This document shows positions 7,877 to 15,040 of a DNA stretch of 31,122 bases, in pieces. The position numbers and the translations under genes were made by a program. The stretch lies in contig JBJHDH010000033.1 in the NCBI GenBank assembly GCA_050486445.1, forward strand, positions 1 to 31,122. Direction: 5' to 3'. The notes beneath the pieces are model-generated. The model was not told where the DNA came from. It did not search any database and saw nothing but the letters and a program-made list of their open reading frames with translations. Position 1 is the stretch's first letter. Each line of letters begins with the position of its first letter. Source of the stretch: Euryhalocaulis sp050486445 (GTDB taxonomy: Bacteria > Pseudomonadota > Alphaproteobacteria > Caulobacterales > Maricaulaceae).

Positions 7877-9100
7877 TTAATCTTGTTTGGCGGAGGGCGG
7901 ATTGTGGCCGCGCGACGCGGGGGTGGAGCCGATCTCCTGAATCTGGTTCGAAAGGCCCTGGTTCGCGCCCTGGCGCGGCGGCTTCAGACGCAGCCAGCGC
8001 CGCAGGCGGATCGGCAGGCGCGGCCGCATATGGCCGCCGATGGTGCGCAGCCGCCGCCAGAAACGCCGCCGCTTCTGGCGCGGCGGAACCTCCAGATTGC
8101 GCACAAACTCCTCGGCGCAGCGCCGCCAGCTATATTGCTCGGCATAGGCGCGCGCATCGGCGCGGTCGAGCGTCAGGCATTCCCGCACGGCGGCGGCCAG
8201 ATCCTCGCCCACCGCGCCGCCGCCGGAGCCGGGAATAATGTCCACCGGGCCGTGCGCGGGAAACGCCGCCACCGGCGTGCCGCAGGCCATCGCCTCCAGA
8301 ATCACCAGACCGAACGTGTCAGTAAGGCTGGGGAAAACGAACACGTCGGCGTCGGCGAAATACCGCGTCAGCTCGACACCGAATTTCGAGCCGGGAAACA
8401 CCGCGCCCGGATATTTTTCCCGCATCTCCTCAAGCTGCGGACCGTGGCCGACCACGACCTTGGTTCCGGGAAGGTCCAGCTTGAGAAAGGCCTCGATATT
8501 CTTTTCCACCGCGATGCGGCCGACATTGACCATGACCGGCCGCGCCAGCCCGGCATAGATGTCCTCGCCGTCCATGAACCGCTTGTCCGGGTGGAACAGC
8601 TCTGTATCCACGCCGCGCGCCCAGGGCGAAATATTCTTGAAGCCGCGCCGCTCCAGATCGTTGCGCATCGAGGGCGTGGCCACCATCAGCCGGTCCCCGG
8701 CATTGTGGAACCAGCGCATGAAGGCATAGCCGGCATGGGTCGGAATCACCGGCGCCCGCGCCGTGAGATATTCCGGGAATTTGGTGTGATAGGAGCTGGT
8801 GAAAGGCCAGCCCCATTTCAGGCAGATGGCCCGCGCGGCCATGCCCAGCGTGCCTTCGGTGGCGATATGGATGGCGTCCGGCGCGAAGGCCAGCATGCGC
8901 CGCTCGATCTCGCGCTTGGCGCCGAGCGCAAGCTGGATTTCCGGATAGGAGGGCAGCGGCACGGTGCGGAACCCGTCCGAGGGAGAGATCACCTCGACAT
9001 CGTGGCCCATGTCCCGGCATTCGGCGACGGTCCGCGTCAGCGTGCGCACCACGCCGTTCATCTGCGGCTCCCAAGCGTCCGTCACCAGCATGATGCGCAT
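7877..9100 (-). CDS. GT4-family glycosyltransferase
   Basis: A 407-residue GT-B fold retaining glycosyltransferase. The N-terminal acceptor domain starts MRIMLVTDAWEPQMNGVVRTL with the glycine-rich loop of family GT4. The donor domain has NVGRIAVEKNIEAF (192-205), VVGHGPQ (216-222) and PSLTDTFGLVILEAMACGTPVAAF (257-280), where D261 and E269 form the EX7E-type motif with Asp in first place, as is common in this subgroup. A basic, low-complexity tail (about 345-407) follows the catalytic core and may contact membrane lipid. Relatives transfer hexoses to diacylglycerol or to other lipid or sugar acceptors; some alphaproteobacterial members make glycolipids during phosphate starvation. Its position next to the porin is suggestive only, because no Pho box is seen before this gene. 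Family firm, acceptor unknown. Confidence 0.88.
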   Translation of the reverse strand: MRIMLVTDAWEPQMNGVVRTLTRTVAECRDMGHDVEVISPSDGFRTVPLPSYPEIQLALGAKREIERRMLAFAPDAIHIATEGTLGMAARAICLKWGWPFTSSYHTKFPEYLTARAPVIPTHAGYAFMRWFHNAGDRLMVATPSMRNDLERRGFKNISPWARGVDTELFHPDKRFMDGEDIYAGLARPVMVNVGRIAVEKNIEAFLKLDLPGTKVVVGHGPQLEEMREKYPGAVFPGSKFGVELTRYFADADVFVFPSLTDTFGLVILEAMACGTPVAAFPAHGPVDIIPGSGGGAVGEDLAAAVRECLTLDRADARAYAEQYSWRRCAEEFVRNLEVPPRQKRRRFWRRLRTIGGHMRPRLPIRLRRWLRLKPPRQGANQGLSNQIQEIGSTPASRGHNPPSAKQD

Positions 9101-9238
9101 AGGCGGTCTTTCTCTGTCGCGGCCCGGCTTAGCTATGGCTCTGCTTTGGCACGAGATCGCGGGGGCGCCAAGAAACCCGCACGGAACGGAATCGCCCGCG
9201 CCCGCCCCTTTCCCGCATGACGCGGCTATAAGAGTTTC

Positions 9239-9349
9239 ATGACACGGATGCGAACCCGGATTCTGCTGCTGCTCCTGATTCTGGCCGGGCTGGGCGTCTG
9301 GGCGCTGGTGGCGTTCTGGACGCCCTGCGCCGCCTGCGGGGCGCGCTGA
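9239..9349 (+). CDS. Possible 36-aa single-pass membrane protein with CxxC end
   Basis: A short frame from ATG 9239 to TGA 9349. It encodes a basic N-terminus (MTRMRTR), a run of leucines and other hydrophobic residues long enough to cross a membrane once, and a tail ending TPCAACGAR. Small proteins of this shape are often missed. Support is limited to composition, a hydrophobic segment in a GC-rich frame, and a weak purine stretch (AAGAG, 9230-9234) before the start. It lies divergent to the glycosyltransferase gene and well upstream of the nrdA control region. I recognise no family and the frame may be chance. Confidence 0.35.
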   Translation: MTRMRTRILLLLLILAGLGVWALVAFWTPCAACGAR

Positions 9350-9557
9350 TTTTCAGGCTGAGTCGAAGACAGGGTTCCGGGGTCTGTTTTGGTTCAGCTT
9401 TTCGCCTGTGGAGCGAGCGCCGGACGCGATTGATCCGCCCCGGCGGCGGGCCCATCTTGCTGGGAGACGCTGGCGCGGTTCGCCACAATGCTTACCGGTT
9501 TTCCCCTGACCCCGGTGGAGATTAACCAATTTTTGACGAAAAAAAGACGCCCCACCG

Positions 9558-9605
9558 ATCAAAGATGTTGACCCCCATGACGGACAAGACCACTATATTT
9601 TGGGG
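9558..9605 (+). promoter_or_regulatory. Tandem NrdR boxes
   Basis: Box 2, CCACTATATTTTGGGG (9590-9605), matches 9 of 10 core bases of the NrdR consensus CWATATATWG-type core. Box 1, ATCAAAGATGTTGACC (9558-9573), matches 7 of 10. The cores are 32 bases apart, the three-turn spacing usual for paired NrdR sites, and they overlap the predicted -35 and -10. NrdR represses ribonucleotide reductase genes when (d)ATP is plentiful. nrdR itself is not in the window. Confidence 0.65.
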
Positions 9606-9636
9606 TTCGGAGGTCACGAACCCGCAAAAAGCGATA

Positions 9637-9652
9637 AGCCCGGAGACCAGCC
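9637..9652 (+). promoter_or_regulatory. B12-box-like motif in the nrdA leader
   Basis: AGCCCGGAGACCAGCC matches the cobalamin-riboswitch B12 box AGYCMGGAGACCKGCC at 15 of 16 positions (A for K). The other conserved riboswitch blocks (GCCACTG, GGGAAGG, the CCGCAACTG loop) are not seen upstream, and the predicted transcript would start near 9603, leaving little room for them. So this is a motif match, not a riboswitch call. Confidence 0.3.
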
Positions 9653-9723
9653 GCGCGCAGGGGGACTGCGCGCACGGGAAAGCTGCGCTCCGGAGCCAGT
9701 CGGGAATGAACGGGGGTCACGAC

Positions 9724-11622
9724 ATGCCGCCACTGGACGCCGGAGCGCAAGCCGCCACCTGCCAGCCCGCGCTGCGCGAGGAGGCCCCCCGCCGCGGCAA
9801 GCCGAAGCGGCCGAATTTCCGCGTGGTGGAGTCGATCCAGATCGACCGGTCGCGCAATGCGCGGCTGACCCCGTTCGGGATCAAGACGCTGGAAGACCGC
9901 TATCTGCTGCCCGGCGAAGACCCGCAGGACATGTTCGCTCGCGTCGCCCGGGCCTATGCGGACGATACGCGGCACGCCCAGCGCATCTATGATTACATCT
10001 CCAATCTCTGGTTCATGCCGGCGACCCCGGTCCTGTCGAATGGCGGGGCGGAGCGTGGCTTGCCGATCTCCTGCTTCCTGAACGCGGTCGGCGATTCGCT
10101 GGATTCGATCCTCGGCTGCTGGAACGAGAATGTGTGGCTCGCCTCGAACGGCGGCGGCATCGGCACCTATTGGGGCAGTGTCCGCTCGATCGGCGAGAAG
10201 GTCGGGCAGAACGGCCAGACCTCCGGCATCATTCCGTTTATCCGGGTGATGGATTCGCTGACGCTGGCGATCAGCCAGGGCTCGCTGCGCCGTGGTTCGG
10301 CCGCCGTCTATCTCGACATCCACCATCCGGAGATCGAGGAATTTCTGGAAATCCGCAAGCCCAGCGGCGATTTCAACCGCAAGTCGCTGAACCTGCATCA
10401 CGGCATCAACATCACCGACGACTTCATGCAGGCGGTGCGGGACGACGCCGATTACGGCCTGAAAAGCCCCAAGACCGGTCAGGTGATCCGCACCGTCAGC
10501 GCGCGCAAGCTATGGCAGAAGGTGCTGGAGCTACGGCTGCAAACCGGCGAGCCCTACATCATCTTCTCCGACACGGTGAACCGCGCGCTGCCCCGGCATC
10601 AGCGCGATCAGGGCCTGACCGTGCGTCAGTCCAATCTGTGCTCGGAAATTATGCTGCCCACAGGGATCGACGCGAATGGCCGCGACCGCACCGCCGTGTG
10701 CTGCCTCTCCTCGCTCAACGCCGAGACCTTCATGGAATGGAAGGACGACGAGCGTTTCATCGAGGATGTATTCCGCTTCCTCGACAATGTGTTGCAGGAC
10801 TTCATCGACCGCGCTCCACCGGAGATGGAGCGCGCGGTCTATTCAGCGATACAGGAGCGCTCGGTCGGGCTCGGCCTGATGGGCTTCCACTCCTTCCTGC
10901 AATCGCAGGGCGCGCCCTTCGAATCGGCGCTTGCGAAGTCCTGGAACATGAAGATGTTCAAGCATATCCGCCGGGCGGCCGACGCCGCCTCGGTGACGCT
11001 GGCCGAGGAGAAAGGGCCCTGCCCGGACGCCGCGCGCGGCGGGCTGAAGGCGCGCTTTTCGCACAAGCTGGCCATTGCGCCGACCGCGTCGATCTCCATC
11101 ATCTGCGGCGGCACGTCGGCGGGGATCGAGCCGATTCCGGCGAACATCTATACGCACAAGACGCTGTCCGGCTCGTTCAGCGTAAAGAACGCGCAGCTTG
11201 AGGCGCTGCTGGAGGAGAAGGGCGCCAATACCGGCGATGTCTGGAACTCGATCCTGGAGCACGAAGGCTCGGTGCAGCATCTGGACTGTCTCGATGAGCA
11301 CGAAAAGGCGATCTACAAGACCGCGTTCGAACTGGACCAGCGCTGGGTGATCGAGCACGCCGCCGACCGCACGCCCTATGTTTGTCAGTCGCAATCGCTG
11401 AACGTCTTTCTGCCCGGCGACATCGACAAGTGGGATCTGCACATGCTGCACTGGACGGCGTGGGAGAAGGGTGTGAAGTCGCTCTATTACTGCCGTTCCA
11501 AATCGGTGCAGCGCGCAGGATTCGCCAACGGCAAGCGCGCGGAAGCCGCCGAAGGCGATATGGCCGCAGCGATGGCCGCCGCCGCGCCCACCGATTACGA
11601 GGAATGCCTCGCCTGCCAGTAA
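9724..11622 (+). CDS. nrdA: Class I ribonucleotide reductase alpha subunit, short form without ATP cone
   Basis: A 632-residue catalytic subunit that reduces ribonucleoside diphosphates to deoxyribonucleotides with a NrdB radical partner. Catalytic residues are C117 (ISCFLN) and C326 (AVCCLSSLN) as the redox pair, and N304, C306 and E308 in SNLCSEI as the radical site. The tail carries C628-x2-C631 for thioredoxin recharging. Compared with E. coli NrdA, about 108 residues are missing before the first redox cysteine, so the dATP-sensing ATP cone is absent. I chose the ATG at 9724, preceded by GGGGG (9712-9716). The frame is open back to 9565, but that start lies inside the predicted promoter and NrdR sites. 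nrdB, often the next gene, is not adjacent; the following gene is an unrelated exported protein. Confidence 0.92.
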   Translation: MPPLDAGAQAATCQPALREEAPRRGKPKRPNFRVVESIQIDRSRNARLTPFGIKTLEDRYLLPGEDPQDMFARVARAYADDTRHAQRIYDYISNLWFMPATPVLSNGGAERGLPISCFLNAVGDSLDSILGCWNENVWLASNGGGIGTYWGSVRSIGEKVGQNGQTSGIIPFIRVMDSLTLAISQGSLRRGSAAVYLDIHHPEIEEFLEIRKPSGDFNRKSLNLHHGINITDDFMQAVRDDADYGLKSPKTGQVIRTVSARKLWQKVLELRLQTGEPYIIFSDTVNRALPRHQRDQGLTVRQSNLCSEIMLPTGIDANGRDRTAVCCLSSLNAETFMEWKDDERFIEDVFRFLDNVLQDFIDRAPPEMERAVYSAIQERSVGLGLMGFHSFLQSQGAPFESALAKSWNMKMFKHIRRAADAASVTLAEEKGPCPDAARGGLKARFSHKLAIAPTASISIICGGTSAGIEPIPANIYTHKTLSGSFSVKNAQLEALLEEKGANTGDVWNSILEHEGSVQHLDCLDEHEKAIYKTAFELDQRWVIEHAADRTPYVCQSQSLNVFLPGDIDKWDLHMLHWTAWEKGVKSLYYCRSKSVQRAGFANGKRAEAAEGDMAAAMAAAAPTDYEECLACQ

Positions 11623-11754
11623 GGCGCTTGGCGTATTGCAGAGAAAGCGCAACCGGCCGCCGGAGCGCCGATCTAATGTCCGGTAAATTTTAAACCGGCA
11701 ATTGCGGCAGACCCGTAACCGCTCTGTCAGCCCTTTTTGATTATGCATGCCAAA

Positions 11755-11790
11755 GGGGAAGGCCGGGGAAGGCCGGGGAAGGCCGGAGAA
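11755..11790. repeat. 10-bp tandem repeat
   Basis: GGCCGGGGAA occurs twice in tandem (11761-11780), followed by GGCCGGAGAA (11781-11790) and preceded by a partial copy, GGGGAA (11755-11760). It lies in the 279-base gap between nrdA and the exported-protein gene, where copy-number change could alter a leader or promoter. Confidence 0.7.
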
Positions 11791-11901
11791 ACGCCGGACG
11801 GGGAACCGGGGGCGAAGACTCCGCGTTTGCAAATCGGCCGAATTTGGGCGCTGCGTTCTGCTTCCAGCGGGGCGGGCGCAGTCTGGCTGGAGAGCGATAC
11901 G

Positions 11902-12672
11902 ATGTTCGGCGTGGCTGTACTCGCATCGGCAGCATGTGCGCTGGTCTGCGCGGCGCAGACTGCGGTCACCTCGCCAGACGCCGGGACGCCGGACACGGCG
12001 GAACCGGGGCTGATCTTTTTCAGTTTGCCGCCCTACGCATTGACCGGCGAAGCGTTTACCGGCCGCACCGCCTTGCAGGATTTGACCGGGGCTGGCTGGA
12101 CAAGCGCGCAATGGAGCGGCGCGACGCTGCTGCTGGGCGCGCGCAGCCGCCTGAGCGCGGCCTTCGCCCCCGCCGAGATGGCGCAGCCATCATTCCACGC
12201 TCTGCCGGGCGATGCGCTGCGCCTCAGCAATCCCGCGCTCGCCGCTGGAATGGACCGGCCGTCATTGCGTATGGCTGTCGAGACCACGGCCTTTGCCGGT
12301 CAGGCCAGCGGGCTTGATTTCGAGATGGGCCCGCGCGGCGGCTTCAGCTCCGGTCCCGCCGGCAGCGCCTTTTCAGCGGGTCTGTTCGCCCGGCTGGGCG
12401 AACTGGACAGGAACAGGCCGCGGCGGAATGGCTGGCATCTGTTCGCCGGCGCCGGAGCGGAAGCGGTGACGGTGGACCCGCGAAATCCCTCTCTGGCGCG
12501 TATGGAGCGCAAAGCGATCCTGGGCGCCGCGCAGGCGGGGCTGGCTTTCGATATGGGGAACGCCAGCCTGGCGCTGGCCTATACGCAGCGTGAGCGCGCC
12601 CTGGTTCAGCACGACTGGGTCGAAAGCCGTCATGACGGCTTCGCCGTCATCAGCTTCAATATTCTGCATTAG
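11902..12672 (+). CDS. Exported protein of unknown function, possible outer-membrane barrel
   Basis: Function unknown. The 256-residue product begins with a hydrophobic signal-like segment (MFGVAVLASAACALVCAAQ, with possible cleavage after the AQT/ALV region) and then contains many glycine-rich, alternating-hydrophobic stretches such as GWHLFAGAGAEAV and AALAYTQRER-like strands. The last 30 residues (ALVQHDWVESRHDGFAVISFNILH) resemble the end of the lipid A deacylase LpxR/DUF2219 barrels, but I do not see that family's catalytic N-terminal half. I chose the ATG at 11902 because GGAGAG lies 7 bases before it and it yields the signal segment; an earlier TTG frame would run through the tandem repeat. 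It converges on the SleB gene with a 36-base gap. Confidence 0.6.
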   Translation: MFGVAVLASAACALVCAAQTAVTSPDAGTPDTAEPGLIFFSLPPYALTGEAFTGRTALQDLTGAGWTSAQWSGATLLLGARSRLSAAFAPAEMAQPSFHALPGDALRLSNPALAAGMDRPSLRMAVETTAFAGQASGLDFEMGPRGGFSSGPAGSAFSAGLFARLGELDRNRPRRNGWHLFAGAGAEAVTVDPRNPSLARMERKAILGAAQAGLAFDMGNASLALAYTQRERALVQHDWVESRHDGFAVISFNILH

Positions 12673-12708
12673 AATCGGGATGGGCGCCGCGCCGGTCAGG
12701 CCGGACGA

Positions 12709-13503
12709 TCAGGCCGGGGTTTCGCCGCGCGCGGGCAGGCGCCCCGCGGCGCCGGGGAAGCGGTAGAAGATATGGCTGCCCACCACGCGGGTGCGCACCA
12801 GCGTTTCAGACCAGTAAGGCTGCACCGCCACGGTGTGGTAATGCGTGGCGCCATTGGTTGCCCCGCCATCCTCGAATCCCAGCATGGCGTGAACGGCGAT
12901 ACGGTTGGCGTTGGACCATGCCCAGCCGCGCGGATCGCGCCGCATCGACCCGTCGCAGGTGAAGGTGAACTGACAGCCGGTCACACGATCCGAACCCTGG
13001 AACACGACGTCGCAGATCGAATCCGGATAGAGCGGATGGCGCACACGGTTCAGCACCACCTCGGCCACCGCAATCTGGCCTTGACGGCTTTCAGAGCGCG
13101 CCTCGTAATAAACCGCCTGGGCCAGGCATTTCCGCTCCTGCGCCTGACGTTGCGCCTGATCGAAATGCGCCCGGGCGAATGTCTGATAGACGCCAATGGC
13201 GTCGCGGTCGCGCGTCATCGCGTCCAGATGCAGGACAGTGTCGTAGGCGCGCGCCATGCGCCACAGACGTTCTTCCGAGGGATCGGCCAGGGTGAAGCCC
13301 TGACTCCCCGCCCCGGCGTCCAGCGCAAAGGCTTCCACGAACATCCCGGCGCGGTCGCGCCATTCGGCATTGTCGCGTTGAGTCTCCAGCCGGTGCAGCG
13401 CCGCGGGCGCGGCGGCGGCCAGAAGGCACACAGCAGCCAGCCCGGCGCCCGCGCGCCGGAGGGTTTCTGCACTGGGCGCGGACGCCATCACCTTGCGGAT
13501 CAT
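12709..13503 (-). CDS. SleB-type cell wall hydrolase (Hydrolase_2)
   Basis: A 264-residue membrane-anchored or exported peptidoglycan hydrolase of family PF07486, related to the spore lytic transglycosylase SleB. In Gram-negatives such proteins act in wall turnover. A basic start and one hydrophobic segment (about 18-36) form a signal anchor. The catalytic domain runs from CLAQAVYYEARSE (126-138, with the conserved Glu134) through GQIAVAEVVLNRV (142-154), CQFTFTCDG (177-185) and THYHT (220-224) to GSHIFYRF at the end. All hallmark blocks are present. The ATG at 13503 is preferred; ATG 13488 is an alternative and the frame is open further upstream. A terminator-like hairpin lies 50-90 bases upstream, separating it from gluQ, so it is probably transcribed on its own. 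Confidence 0.85.
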   Translation of the reverse strand: MIRKVMASAPSAETLRRAGAGLAAVCLLAAAAPAALHRLETQRDNAEWRDRAGMFVEAFALDAGAGSQGFTLADPSEERLWRMARAYDTVLHLDAMTRDRDAIGVYQTFARAHFDQAQRQAQERKCLAQAVYYEARSESRQGQIAVAEVVLNRVRHPLYPDSICDVVFQGSDRVTGCQFTFTCDGSMRRDPRGWAWSNANRIAVHAMLGFEDGGATNGATHYHTVAVQPYWSETLVRTRVVGSHIFYRFPGAAGRLPARGETPA

Positions 13504-13554
13504 TGAGTAGGAACCGGCAGTGACGCCGCGCTCCGGCGCGGCTGCTCCAGCGAA

Positions 13555-13590
13555 AAACCCCCGTCTCCGTTCGGGGCGGCCCGAAAGGGG
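13555..13590 (-). terminator. Terminator-like hairpin between gluQ and the wall hydrolase gene
   Basis: On the minus strand, TTCGGG and CCCGAA form an inner stem with a 4-base loop, flanked by CCCC and GGGG arms, followed by GTTTTT. It could end the gluQ transcript, about 170 bases past its stop, or act in the leader of the downstream hydrolase gene. Confidence 0.45.
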
Positions 13591-13761
13591 ACAGAGGCAG
13601 GACGGGCGCACTTATGCGCCGGGATTTCCGATGTCAAACGGGCAAACACAGTCACGAACAGCATCCAATTTGTATCTGATTCGCAGAGTATAGTTAATCT
13701 GCTTTAACCCCAGACGTTTGCGGGCATGAACCAAGACTTTCGCAGCACTGTGACAATCTGT

Positions 13762-14637
13762 TCATGACGGCAATCCCAGCATGATACGCACTTCTTCAGG
13801 CGTTGTTCCACGCGCGCGCATGTCCTGGATGCGCGGCGCGCCAAAACGTTTTGCAAGACGTGCGCCGGACTGGTCATGCACCAGCCGATGATGGCGATAA
13901 TTTGGCGCTCGCAGCCCAAGCAGCGCCTGCAACAGAAGGTGCAGATGGGTCGAAGCGAACAGGTCACAGCCACGGATTATATGGGTGACGCCCTGTAGCG
14001 CGTCGTCATGCACGCAGGCCAGATGATAGGATGTTCCCGCGTCCTTGCGCCCCAGAATGGCGTCGCCGAGCAGGTCCGGCCGGACGTGTACCTGGCCGTG
14101 TTCGCCCGCCGGGCCTTCTCCCTCCTCCACAAATTCCAGCCGGTCCCAGTCCGCGCCCAGCAGGTCGCGGCAGCGTGACATGGAAATGCGCCAGGCGAAG
14201 GGCCGGCCGGATTCCAGCAGCGCCTCTTCCTCATCCGCTGACAGAAAAACCGGAGGGCCACGATAGATCGCGCCGTCCAGCCCCTCGCCGATGCTGTGCG
14301 GGGCGCTGGCCGCCTCCTCCATCAATTCGCGCCGGGTCTTGAAGCAGCGATACATGACGTCCAGCGCGATCAGCCGTCCCAGGGCCGTCTCGTATTCATC
14401 CAGATGCTCTGACTGGCGGCGGACAGGGCTTTCCCATTCCAGCCCCAGCCAGGCGAGGTCGTCATAAATCGCCTGTTCGTATTCCGGGCGGCATCGCGTG
14501 CGGTCGATATCCTCAATGCGCAGCAGAACACGCCCGCCCGCCGCCCGCGCCGCCTGCCAGACAGTCAGCGCGCTGAAGGCATGGCCCAGATGCAGATACC
14601 CCGTCGGCGAGGGCGCGAATCGGGTGACGAAATTCAT
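13762..14637 (-). CDS. gluQ: Glutamyl-Q tRNA(Asp) synthetase
   Basis: GluQ activates glutamate and attaches it to the queuosine base in the anticodon of tRNA(Asp). It is a GluRS catalytic core without an anticodon-binding domain, and the 291-residue length fits this truncated form rather than full GluRS (about 470 aa). The HIGH-type signature is PTGYLHLGH (11-19), with RIEDIDRTRCRPEY (40-53) downstream; the KMSKS counterpart is ARLAKRFGA (259-267). Of the cysteines forming the zinc site in E. coli GluQ, only C98 has a counterpart, so zinc binding is doubtful. The start overlaps the stop of the 63-aa gene upstream in ATGA (14634-14637), indicating translational coupling. Confidence 0.9.
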   Translation of the reverse strand: MNFVTRFAPSPTGYLHLGHAFSALTVWQAARAAGGRVLLRIEDIDRTRCRPEYEQAIYDDLAWLGLEWESPVRRQSEHLDEYETALGRLIALDVMYRCFKTRRELMEEAASAPHSIGEGLDGAIYRGPPVFLSADEEEALLESGRPFAWRISMSRCRDLLGADWDRLEFVEEGEGPAGEHGQVHVRPDLLGDAILGRKDAGTSYHLACVHDDALQGVTHIIRGCDLFASTHLHLLLQALLGLRAPNYRHHRLVHDQSGARLAKRFGAPRIQDMRARGTTPEEVRIMLGLPS

Positions 14638-14825
14638 GCGCCAGACGGATCGGCGCCGTCCGTCCCGTCCGCATCGACCGATTTTTCCCGCGCGCGGTCA
14701 TAGGGCGTTCCCTTGCCCTTTTTCGGCGGAATCGCGCCAGCCTTGCGCTTGCGGGCGGCGTCGGCCCGCGCGACCGGATTGGGCGTTTTCGGGGGGACCG
14801 GAGGCCGTGAAGGCGTGCGCGCCAT
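14634..14825 (-). CDS. Small basic protein, 63 aa, with KKGKG motif
   Basis: Function unknown. The 63-residue product is very basic and proline-rich in its first half (PSRPPVPPKTPNPVARAD), has KKGKG at about 35-39 and an acidic end. The segment NPVAR to KKGKG recalls the ribosome-rescue factor ArfA, whose core has a KKGKGS block; this is a weak likeness over a few residues and may be composition only. The gene starts 23 bases after the 3' end of tRNA-Thr and overlaps gluQ by 4 bases, so a shared transcript tRNA-63aa-gluQ is likely. No membrane segment. A conserved-hypothetical label is safest. Confidence 0.6.
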   Translation of the reverse strand: MARTPSRPPVPPKTPNPVARADAARKRKAGAIPPKKGKGTPYDRAREKSVDADGTDGADPSGA

Positions 14826-14847
14826 CGGGTCAACTCCGGGCGGAAAA

Positions 14848-14922
<75 letters not shown>

Positions 14923-14944
14923 CCGCCAGACAGGCGAGGCGGCC

Positions 14945-14973
14945 ATATAACGCGCGACCCGCCTGGAGAGAAG
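14945..14973 (-). promoter_or_regulatory. Candidate promoter of tRNA-Thr
   Basis: On the minus strand a TTATAT -10-like hexamer (14945-14950) lies 22 bases before the tRNA 5' end, which would start transcription near 14938. The -35 is weak (about 14968-14973, CTTCTC). Supported only by position and the -10. Confidence 0.3.
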
Positions 14974-15040
14974 GCCCAGCCTGCGTGTCTGAGCCCAATG
15001 TCTGAAATGAATATCTGGCCGGCAATATCCGGCCGGACGC

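Larger units (their letters stand above)
9350..9723. promoter_or_regulatory. Gap before nrdA: control region and structured leader
   Basis: No gene is supported in 9350-9557. From 9522 onward there is a CtrA-like site (TTAACCAATTTTTGAC, 9522-9537), two NrdR-box-like sites, a promoter candidate (TTGACC at 9568-9573 with CACTAT at 9591-9596, 17-base spacer), then about 120 bases of leader. The leader has hairpin GGGTTCG/CGAACCC (9603-9623) and a second structure in which 9639-9645 can pair with 9688-9695 and enclose hairpin GCGCGCAG/CTGCGCGC (9653-9673). GGTCACGA occurs twice, at 9612-9619 and at 9715-9722 against the start codon. All are sequence-pattern predictions. Confidence 0.5.

Noticed and set aside
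9440..9652. A complete cobalamin riboswitch
   Set aside because: Only the B12-box-like end is present; I could not find the GCCACTG, GGGAAGG or CCGCAACTG blocks in order upstream.
9565..9723. Upstream extension of nrdA to the ATG at 9565
   Set aside because: The start lies within the predicted NrdR boxes and promoter, and conservation of NrdA begins well downstream; 9724 has a plausible RBS.
11680..11698. Hairpin CCGGT/ACCGG after nrdA as a terminator
   Set aside because: Only 5 bp with an AT-rich 9-base loop and no T-tract after it.
10843..12111. A 422-codon minus-strand frame opposite nrdA and the exported-protein gene
   Set aside because: Antisense shadow crossing two genes and an intergenic gap, low-complexity composition.
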